This document shows positions 1 to 6,502 of a stretch of DNA of 12,891 nucleotides, in pieces (positions within the stretch are counted from its first letter, which is position 1; each line of letters opens with the position of its first letter). A model generated the notes under the pieces. It was not told the origin of the DNA and did no database searches. It saw nothing but the letters and a program-made list of their open reading frames with translations. Source of the DNA: Cochliopodium minus (taxonomy: Eukaryota; Discosea; Himatismenida; Cochliopodiidae); contig JAMYWO010000001.1 in assembly GCA_024220525.1 (NCBI GenBank), positions 154,016 through 166,906 of the forward strand, in the 5' to 3' direction. The translations under genes and the position numbers were made by a program.

Positions 1-127
1 TTTTATTTTTTATTTTTTATTTTTTATTTTTTATTTTTTATTTTTTATTTTTTATTTTTTATTTTTATTTATTTATTATTTATTTTATTTCAATTTATTT
101 TTTTATTTTTGTTTTATTTTTAATTAG
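1..127. repeat. T-rich (T6A)n heptamer array at the window edge
   Basis: Bases 1-65 are a near-perfect tandem repeat of a seven-base T6A unit. It decays into irregular T/A sequence up to the TAG acceptor at 125-127. It reads as the 3' part of an intron preceding the first exon at 128. The same heptamer recurs near 2281-2390 and, as its complement, at 3857-3950. Confidence 0.85.
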
Positions 128-2202
128 TTAAAATCAAATTTGCCTATTCCCATTCGCTTCCAAGAACTTTTGATCAATTTCAATAACCAACATGTGCAAA
201 CAATAATAGACCCTCTTTTGTGCGCAGACACCGAAAAGAATCCCAATCCCAATTCCCTCCTTCTCTTCCCAAACACTCCCAACACTATGTCTTTTAATCT
301 ATCCATTAAAGAAATGTAAAAAATGATTCAATTTTTTATTTTTTGTTTTTTATTTTTTATTTTTTTTAAAATTTAATAATTTTTTTTTTCATTTTTTTAT
401 TTTTTTTAATCATTTTTTTATTTTTATTTTTTATTTTTTTTTAAAAAATAGGATCAAACTTTGTTGCACCAAAATCGTTTTAAAGCTCTCCAAGAACAAG
501 GACTTTTGGGTCGAGTTGGTATGGAATGTAGCAGAATGGCCACAAGTTAACGAAAACGAGAGAAAATCCATCGAAATATTTCATCCTAACTCTTTTCTTA
601 GTCGTACAAGCTCTCAGTAAAAAAAATATATTTATTTATTTATTTTAAATTTTATTTTATTTTATTTTATTTTAAAAAAATTTAAAATAATGAAGTAATT
701 TTTGATTTTTTTCAGTTATCAAAATTTTTTTCATTTTTTATTTTAAATTAATAAATTTTTATTTAATAAATTTTTTTTATTTTTTTTTAATTAATTTTTT
801 TTTTTATTAATAATTATCATTAAAATTTTTAATTTTTTTAAAATTAGAATTTTGCAACATGCACCAAGTCTCAAAATCACAGTGGATCCTCCTAAAAACT
901 GTTTCATTGGATGTATCACTACCATCAAATTACATCTCTTCAACGACACCAATAATCCTCAGGACACTATAAAGTTGGGTAAAAATACATAATAAAATTA
1001 AAAATTTATTATAAAAAATAACATTAAAAAATTAAAAAAATTACAGAATAATATTAATTAAAAAAGAATTGAAAATAAATTAACTAAAAAATAAAAAAAA
1101 ACTAAAATATAAAATTAAAATAAAAATAAAAATTTAAACTTTTATTAAAAATATTAAAAATAAAAAAAAATTAAAAATTAAAATTAAAATTAAAAATATT
1201 ATAATATAAAATTAAAATAAAAAATTTAAACTTTTATTAAAAATATTAAAAATAAAAAAAAAATTAATAATTAAAATAAATTAAAAAGCAATAAAAAATA
1301 AAAAAAATTAAAAGTTAAAATAAATTAAAAAATAAAATTAAAAATATTGGAATAAAATTAAAATTAAAATTAAATATTTATGATAAAAGGCAAACTTTCT
1401 TGTTCACCGAACAATAAGGAAGACACAATAGAGATGTACGATTCTCATGTCAAATCAAAGGCAAAATTGTTGGAAGGAAATGAGTTTTTCAGTGTAGAAA
1501 ACCTTTTGCCCCAACAAAAATTAACTGTCAACTGTTATCTCAAGTTCAGATACGTCACTTCTTATTATCTCAATTTTTTGGTAATCTTTTTAGTTTTAAT
1601 TAAATTAATTTTTTTTATTTTTTTATTTTTTATTCAGATTGATTAAATTACATTAATTATTTTTTATTTTTTTTTCATGACGAATATTTTATTTTTATTT
1701 TTTTTATTTTTATAAATTATTTATTATTTTATTTTTTATTTTATTTTTTTATTTTGATTTTTTATTATAATCAAATATTATACATTCTAATTTGATTTTA
1801 TTTTTATTAATAATAAAAATCAATATTGTTAATTTTTTTTATTTTTAATATTTTATTTTTATTTTTATTTTTATTATGATTTCATTTATTTTTTTTATTT
1901 TTTTTTTTGATTAGTGCGAGTACAGTTGTGAAAACTACAAGACATCTTTGTCTGTTGACTTCCAAACGATCACTTCAATCCCTCTTCATCTTCATCTCCA
2001 AACATATGACCAAGTTTTGAAATGCACTTCCAAAGACTTTCGTCATAACGGTAAATTAAAAATAAATAAAATAAAATTTTGAATTTTAAAATGTTAAATC
2101 TCAATTCAAATTTAATTTTAAAATATTAAATCAAAATTATTTTTCAATTTCAAAGATAATGAAAATTCTGGAATATTAAGTGTTTCTCCAAATGAAACGT
2201 AA
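128..2202 (+). CDS. TRAPPC11/Gryzun-like beta-sandwich protein, C-terminal part (5' end outside window)
   Basis: Six exons join in phase: 128-315, 452-616, 848-978, 1390-1580, 1915-2050 and 2156-2202 (TAA), giving about 285 residues. The text alternates hydrophobic strands and loops as in Ig-like/ASPM-type folds. Examples are IPIRFQELLINFNN near the start, then FWVELVWNVAEWP, then SLKITVDPPKN, and finally LLPQQKLTVNCYLKF followed by a strand pair. This order (a strand with 'P-x-P-hydrophobic', a 'lift' strand, an 'ITV-PP' domain, then a 'PGEK-like' strand) recalls the Gryzun region of TRAPPC11, a TRAPP complex subunit in ER-Golgi traffic and autophagy. The family match is from memory of the pattern, not an alignment. 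The last exon is short and its stop sits beside a GTAAAA-like donor (2199). Because TRAPPC11 normally continues further, the true 3' exons may be missing at the 2281-2390 repeat. Other Ig-like trafficking proteins, such as TRAPPC10, remain possible. Confidence 0.5.
979..1389 (+). other. A-rich intron with internal tandem duplication
   Basis: This 411-base intron runs from GTAAAA to an AAAAG acceptor and is A-rich on the sense strand, unlike its T-rich neighbours. A block of about 65 bases beginning at 1109 recurs almost unchanged at 1206, including the recognisable core TTTAAACTTTTATTAAAAAT. It is therefore a two-copy tandem duplication with a spacing of about 95 bases. Confidence 0.7.
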
Positions 2203-2399
2203 AAAATCCATTTAATTTCTATTTTTTATTTTTTATTTATTTTTATTTTTTATTTAAATATTTTATTTTCATTTTTATTTTTATTTTTATTTTTTATTTT
2301 ATTTTTTATTTTTTTATTTTTTTATTTTTTATTTTTTATTTTTTATTTTTTATTTTTTATTTTTTATTTTTTATATTTTATTTTTTGTTTTTTCTAAAG
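2203..2399. repeat. T-rich interval with (T5A)n/(T6A)n array between two gene fragments
   Basis: The interval is almost pure T and A. From about 2281 to 2390 it becomes a tandem hexamer-to-heptamer array. It separates the TRAPPC11-like fragment, which appears to stop early, from AAA ATPase exons that lack all upstream coding sequence. No promoter, start codon or extra exon is visible, so the array is a candidate assembly collapse or join. Confidence 0.75.
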
Positions 2400-3046
2400 G
2401 ATCCACAAGAGACAATGAGTCGAACAATTCTTCGGGTATTCACAAAAGAGTTCTCAGTCAAATGTTGAACGAAATGGACGGAATACAAACAAAGAAGCAA
2501 ATCATCATAATTGGTTGCACCAACCAGCCTCACAAGCTAGGTATAAATTATTCAGCATTTTTTTTTAAATTTATTTTTTTATTTCAACATTTTTTTTTCA
2601 TTATTTTTTTATTATTTGATTTATTTTAGATTTTTAATTTTTAATTTTTTATTTGAAATAAAAATTCTTTAGATTCTGCAATTTTAAGACCAGGAAGACT
2701 TGACAAACTAGTTTATGTAGGACCTCCAACTTCCGAAGAAAGATTAGAAATAATCAAGAACATCTCGAAAAAAATCCCCTCCACCAGCGAAATTTCATTT
2801 GAAAACATCTGCAAATTCACTGAAAATTATTCTTGTTCCTCCATCATTTCTCTTTTCAGAGAATCTATTTCTAATTGTATTAAAGAAAACAAAGACAATG
2901 ACAATGTTGATGATGTTGTTCTTCAACAAAAACATTTTGAACAATCACACTTCAATCTTTCTTTTAATTCTCAATATTCTTCTTATAAGCCTTTTTCTAA
3001 AGAAGATTTGTCTGTTTATGAAAATTTTCTGGAAAATCAGAAATAA
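2400..3046 (+). CDS. AAA+ ATPase C-terminal fragment, AFG2/SPATA5L1-like
   Basis: Two exons, 2400-2540 and 2673-3046 (TAA), join in phase 1 to give about 170 residues. Exon one reads RVLSQMLNEMDGI and then IIIIGCTNQPHKL. Exon two continues DSAILRPGRLDKLVYV. Together these are the second region of homology of a type II AAA module, including sensor 1 (the T-N) and the arginine-finger segment (RPGR-D). The C-terminal helical lid ends with KEDLSVYENF, a phrase I associate with SPATA5L1/AFG2B, an ATPase of cytoplasmic 60S ribosome maturation. NVL and CDC48 are alternatives. Walker A and Walker B (D-E-x-D) should lie immediately upstream but no such exon exists in the window. The first exon's acceptor at 2398-2399 abuts an A/T repeat array. 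The preceding TRAPPC11-like exon is out of phase with it, so this is not a fusion. The C-terminal acidic insert with EN/DN runs looks lineage-specific. Confidence 0.85.
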
Positions 3047-3095
3047 TTTATTTTGTTTAAAAAAAACATTAATTTATTTATTAAAATAATTTATT

Positions 3096-3708
3096 TTAAT
3101 TTTTATTTTTTATTTTCTTTTTGTTTAAGGAATCAGATATTGACTGGTTTTGATCACCAGAGTAAAAATGAACACTTTTGTGAGTCCCAAAACATAATGA
3201 TTCACTTGAAGGAGATGAAGCAAGACAAGATACTTCAGATTTATTAGAAAACATTGTATTTACCAAAGTTTCAGCTTTAAATAAATTTAAAAAAAAAATT
3301 ATTTAATAATTTTCAATAAAAAGTTTCTTTTTTTTTTTTTACAAGAATGTAAATCCCAAACTTTTACCAAACAATCTTCTCCACCTGATATTAAGTACCC
3401 ATTAGAGTTCCAAATAGAAAAAGTTCCATCACAATGCTCATCTCTTTTAATAAATAAAAAAATAAATTATTAAAAAATAAAATTGAAAAAATAAAAAATA
3501 AAATAGAATAAAAATAAAAAAATAAATTAAAATTTTTTAAACCTCTCTTTTGAGAGGGGGTGTTTGAAATGAAATATGGAAGAGGAGGGTTTTCTTAGGT
3601 CTACCACATTCACGTATCCGCTCTCCCCTGAAATGCAGATGTAGGTGTTGCATGGGCTAAAATGGAGACTGTTGATATCTTGTTTTCTGTCTTCCAAATT
3701 GATCCTTT
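3096..3708 (-). CDS. WD40 repeat beta-propeller protein, C-terminal blades
   Basis: Three minus-strand exons, 3708-3543, 3443-3343 and 3274-3096 (TAA), join in phase for about 148 residues. The first carries DINSLHFSPCNTYICISG then GYVNVVDLR. The second carries DGTFSIWNSNGYLISGGED then LVKVWDL. The third carries EVSCLASSPSSESLCFG followed by KSVHFYSG and a short basic tail. Each is a recognisable WD-blade signature: a hydrophobic strand with a small-residue turn, then a W/F-D or equivalent. WD40 proteins are scaffolds, and nothing here identifies the complex. Upstream blades must lie beyond 3709, where only the A/T array and the unresolved base are found, so the N-terminal part is missing. 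Donor sites are GTTTAA and GTAAAA, and two acceptors are AAAG. The plus-strand frame at 3053-3247 is antisense to it. The gene ends 49 bases from the convergent AAA ATPase stop. Confidence 0.82.
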
Positions 3709-3784
3709 CTAAAAATGAAAAAGTGTTTTAAAAAAGAGATGAAAAAATAAATAAAAAATAAAAAGTAAATATTAAAATATAAAA

Positions 3785-3855
3785 ATAAATATAAAAATAA
3801 AAATAAAAATAAAAATAAAAATAAAAATAAAAATAAAAATAAAAATAAAAATAAA
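3785..3855. repeat. (A5T)n hexamer array
   Basis: A tandem six-base A5T unit runs for about twelve copies directly up to the ambiguous base at 3856. Its period differs from the seven-base array on the other side of that base. Confidence 0.85.
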
Positions 3856-3856
3856 N
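3856..3856. other. Ambiguous base (n): assembly uncertainty
   Basis: This is the only n noticed in the window. It falls exactly where the tandem unit changes from six to seven bases. The flanking genes run head-to-head and each lacks its 5' half, which is what a repeat-mediated mis-join or collapsed gap would produce. Confidence 0.9.
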
Positions 3857-3952
3857 ATAAAAAATAAAAAATAAAAAATAAAAAATAAAAAATAAAAAAT
3901 AAAAAATAAAAAATAAAAAATAGAAAATAAAAAATAAAAAATAAAAAACAAA
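3857..3952. repeat. (A6T)n heptamer array
   Basis: About thirteen copies of a seven-base A6T unit with one G substitution near 3922. It is the reverse complement of the T6A unit at 1-65 and 2281-2390. Confidence 0.85.
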
Positions 3953-3984
3953 AAAATCAAAATTATAAATTATAAAATGGATAG

Positions 3985-4768
3985 GAGTTAGAGACATGAG
4001 AACATTGAAGGAAGTGGACCCTTCTGTTTTTGTGGAGAAATACAATTTCATCTTGGCAAAGTCTTTCTCTTTCAACTCTTTCCAAGAAGTTCTCGAAGCT
4101 GCAGCAAAGTTGGATCCATTGAAACAAGAAGGTTAAAAAAAAGATAAAAAATAAAAAAAAATAAAAAATAGAATAAAATAAGAAATATTTTAAATGTAAA
4201 AAATAAAAATATAAAAATATAATTATTTGTTTTTCTTAGGATTTGTTTGTGTCGATTCTCATTTTAACAGAGTTAAGGTGAAGGGACAACAGTATGTGAG
4301 CATGCATCTTTTGCACAAAAAAAACAGCGACAAGGCCAATGCGCAAAGACTTCTTTGCATCATCCAAGAAAATGAAGGAAGTGAGTTCTTGTCTTATTTT
4401 CCACAATGGGTAAAAAAAAAAAAAATAATAAAAAAAATAATAAGAAAAAAAAAATAAAAAAAATAAAAAAAATAAAAAATTTTTATTTTTTCATTTTTTA
4501 TTTTTTAAAGACTGAATTGTATGAAAAAACTAAAAAACAATATTTGGAGTTTTGCGAAGCAGCTGAACTTCAATTCGACAAAATAAAACACTTGATGGAT
4601 GATGGACAGGCATATGCTAGAGAGGCAAAGGCTTATCCATACTTCTCCTCTTATTTCTTCGACAAGAAAAAGAACATCAACATCTCCGCCAAGAAACATT
4701 TTTCCAAAATGGAGCAAAAGAGACTGTATCAACTAATGGAGAATTGGATCAAAGAAGAGAAGAAATGA
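3985..4768 (+). CDS. T4 Rnl1-like RNA ligase, C-terminal part without the catalytic-lysine exon
   Basis: Three exons, 3985-4131, 4240-4409 and 4511-4768 (TGA), join in phase for about 190 residues. The junction of exons one and two reads QEGFVCVDS, matching nucleotidyltransferase motif IV (EG-hydrophobic-V). It is followed by RVKVKGQQYVSMHLL, matching motif V (K-x-K) with the Y-V-x-L/M-H context typical of T4 RNA ligase 1-type enzymes. The preceding FNSFQEVLEAAAKLDPL resembles the helix that leads into motif IV. The tail is a charged alpha-helical domain ending KAYPYFSSYFF and a Lys/Glu-rich helix. Such ligases adenylate a motif I lysine (K-x-D-G) and then seal RNA ends. Motifs I, III and IIIa are not in the window. 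The first exon follows a TAG acceptor next to the A/T array, so upstream exons appear lost there. The family call is from motif recognition, and the substrate is unknown. Confidence 0.68.
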
Positions 4769-4981
4769 TTTTAATCAAATTTTTTTTTTTTTGTTAAAAT
4801 AAAGTAATTTTTGAAAGAAAGAAATAATCTGTTTTTTTTGAATAAAAATTTTGATGTTTGAAATAAGATTATTTTTCTCAATAATTATTTTTTAATTTTT
4901 ATTTTATTTTTTAATTCCATTTTACAAAAATGATTTTTTTTTCTTTGAAATATTCCTAGTTTAGAATATCATCTTCCTGAC
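4769..4981. promoter_or_regulatory. Convergent 3' intergenic region with AATAAA polyadenylation-like signals
   Basis: This is T-rich sequence between the ligase stop and the stop of the minus-strand zinc-finger gene. AATAAA occurs on the plus strand at 4798-4803, 30 bases after the ligase stop, and again at 4841-4846. These fit polyadenylation signals for the ligase mRNA, although in DNA this AT-rich chance matches are common. No coding sequence was seen here. Confidence 0.4.
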
Positions 4982-5957
4982 TCAATTCAATTGGCTGACC
5001 TTCAACTGAAGTTTGTAGCGCATGGTCAACAATCTCTTTTTGATCTCCAAGACGGCTCTCAACTTTTGGATCTTTTCCTTTTCAGGCTCCAAACAGTAAT
5101 TCTTGTGATTGATTAATTGATCCCAATCGAAATCACTTTTACAATGAAAGCACATTTTTTGGATATCTTCGCTTGTTTCGACATATACTGTTGTCACCTT
5201 TTTTTCATCTTCTGGCTCCAATCTGATTCTTCCTGCTTCCAACATAACATCTACCTTTTTTTTTTTTTTTTAGTTTATTGAGATGATAAATGATTAAAGA
5301 TCACAATTTATTTCATTCAAAGGAATTTAATTAATTTATAATAATAATTTATAATTAAAAAAAAATATATTGTTGAGTTCAAAAAATATTATTTAACGTA
5401 TAATTTCAAAATCAAATCGAGAAATGAGATCATAAATTTGTTTTTATGCTTTCTGAAGAGATATATATATTATAAATTTTTTGTTTGCTTTATAAAATAG
5501 AAAACAAGATGTATTGGGATTGAGTTTGAATGAGATATTTGAAAATATGAGAATAAGTTCAGATATATTCAAGAAAAAATTATATATAAAAATATTTTTT
5601 ATAATTTTGAATACTTTAAAGTTGATTGATTATATAAGCACATATTTAAATTCGATTTTGAAAGTTAGTTATTTTTTTTGATTGTAAATGTCCTCTAATA
5701 ATAAAATTTTTTTTTTTTTTTTAGCTTACCTCTTTCTTTTCATCATCAAATACACTGTGATTATTACCCAAGATTCTATCATCATTGATTGAATCGATGT
5801 AATTGTCCAATTGATCAGTCAAATCCAATTTTCCATCCTCTTGAGTTTTGAAATCTTCATTATGGGTCAAATATTCTTCGAGATGCTTCAATCTGTCCAA
5901 TTCTTTTTCCAACACCTCTATTTCAGCAACATCTACTATTTCAACCTGAAAATCCAT
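4982..5957 (-). CDS. Small C2HC zinc-finger protein with coiled-coil flanks
   Basis: Two exons, 5957-5730 and 5254-4982 (TGA), join in phase 0 to give 166 residues. The start ATG at 5957 opens MDFQVEIVDVAE. Residues about 12-35 form a Glu/Leu/Lys-rich coiled coil, followed by an acidic, Asp-rich stretch to about 76. In exon two the segment CFHCKSDFDWDQLINHKNYC fits a C2HC finger (C-x2-C-x11-H-x4-C) with the conserved F and L spacing seen in ZC2HC1-type fingers. A second amphipathic, Lys/Leu-rich helix follows to the C terminus. A zinc-binding adaptor or cytoskeletal role is plausible but is inference only; no specific orthologue was recognised. The donor is GTAAGC. The acceptor lies at the end of a run of about 16 A. 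The gene is tandem to SWIP on the same strand. Confidence 0.75.
5255..5729 (-). other. 475-base intron of the zinc-finger gene with non-repetitive content
   Basis: Unlike most introns here, this one is not built from A/T microsatellite. Its middle (about 5290-5700) has ordinary mixed sequence, including ATATATAT at 5461-5470. A plus-strand frame is open from about 5505 to 5680 without an early ATG. No splice-compatible exon, RNA gene or clear terminal repeat was identified in it. Confidence 0.5.
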
Positions 5958-6027
5958 TTAATTAAACTAAAATTTTAAATCCCTTTTTTTTTATTTTTAT
6001 TTTTATATCAGTTCTTTAAGCAACAGC

Positions 6028-6116
6028 TAGAGATGTTCAAAATTTTACAACAGTTCAAAATTTGTTAGTTATAAATTAACATCCGCTAATAAAATTGTAA
6101 ATTTTGGACATGTCTA
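6028..6116. mobile_element. MITE-like element with TIRs and a flanking direct repeat
   Basis: The left end begins TAGAGATGTTCAAAATTTTA. Read in reverse complement, the right end begins TAGACATGTCCAAAATTTAC, so the arms match over about 22 bases with two substitutions and one indel. A perfect 13-base direct repeat, TAAGCAACAGCTA, lies at 6017-6029 and 6115-6127, overlapping the element ends by the TA. The unambiguous duplication is AGCAACAGC (9 bases). A short element with TIRs and a 9-base or longer duplication resembles non-autonomous Mutator-type elements. No transposase is present in the window. Confidence 0.7.
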
Positions 6117-6132
6117 AGCAACAGCTATATTA

Positions 6133-6212
6133 AATAATATTGAATTATGAAAGGAATTATTTATGAAAGCAAAGGATATCCTTTCAAATAACTAATTTTA
6201 TTCAAATATTAT
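6133..6212. repeat. Imperfect inverted repeat with a perfect 14-base palindrome
   Basis: A perfect palindrome AAAGGATATCCTTT sits at 6171-6184. Around it are weaker inverted arms: TGAAAGGA near 6148 against TCCTTTCA near 6179, and ATAATATTGAAT near 6134 against ATTCAAATATTAT at 6200-6212. It could fold as a hairpin or be a decayed transposon. No duplication flanks it clearly. Confidence 0.45.
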
Positions 6213-6330
6213 GGGTAATTTATTTTTTTATTTTTAAAAATCATATTAAATTCAATATCTCGAAGCTATTGAAAGATGTGAAAAGAAAGATGATACAGAG
6301 ACATCAAAAAAAAAAATATTGAAAACTTTT

Positions 6331-6378
6331 TAGAGATGTTCAAAATGTAAAAAAAGTTGTAAAATTTGGAAATGTCCA
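6331..6378. mobile_element. Second, degenerate copy of the MITE-like element
   Basis: The first 15 bases, TAGAGATGTTCAAAA, are identical to the left end of the element at 6028. The right end (6357-6378) matches the right end of that element at 19 of 22 positions. The central part is deleted and replaced by an A-rich spacer. No flanking duplication is evident. Both copies share the same orientation. Confidence 0.6.
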
Positions 6379-6502
6379 AAATTTTTTTGAATAATTAATT
6401 ATTTTTATTTATTTTATTTATTTTTTTTTTTAAAAGAATTTAAAATGAATAGAAAAAAGCCAAGAGAGAAAGTGAGTTAAGTATTTGTTCTCTCAGAAAG
6501 AT

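Larger units (their letters stand above)
5958..6502. other. Intergenic region between SWIP 3' end and zinc-finger gene promoter
   Basis: About 545 bases with no convincing ORF on either strand. It holds the MITE-like element at 6028-6116, an imperfect hairpin with a palindromic core at 6133-6212, and a degenerate second MITE-like copy at 6331-6378. The zinc-finger gene promoter must lie at its lower-coordinate end, but no motif is distinctive. Confidence 0.6.

Noticed and set aside
124-306. Minus-strand frame of 60 residues
   Set aside because: The plus strand reads as an exon that joins in phase with four or more following exons of the TRAPPC11-like gene.
2156-2540. A fusion of the TRAPPC11-like protein with the AAA ATPase
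   Set aside because: The donor at 2199 leaves phase 2 while the AAA exon needs one leftover base. Joining them gives a stop after five codons.
3053-3247. Plus-strand frame of 64 residues downstream of the AAA ATPase
   Set aside because: The opposite strand carries the final WD40 exon, in phase with two other WD40 exons.
1-3952. CRISPR-like or telomere-like arrays
   Set aside because: The units are 6-7 bases of A/T only, with no spacers and no G-rich telomeric strand. They are microsatellites in introns and gaps.
3728-4075. Minus-strand frames of repeated Phe/Tyr/Ile
   Set aside because: They are translations of the (A5T)n and (A6T)n arrays across the n, with no protein character.
4505-4732. 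Minus-strand frame of 75 residues
   Set aside because: It is antisense to the last RNA ligase exon, which joins in phase with the motif IV and V exons.
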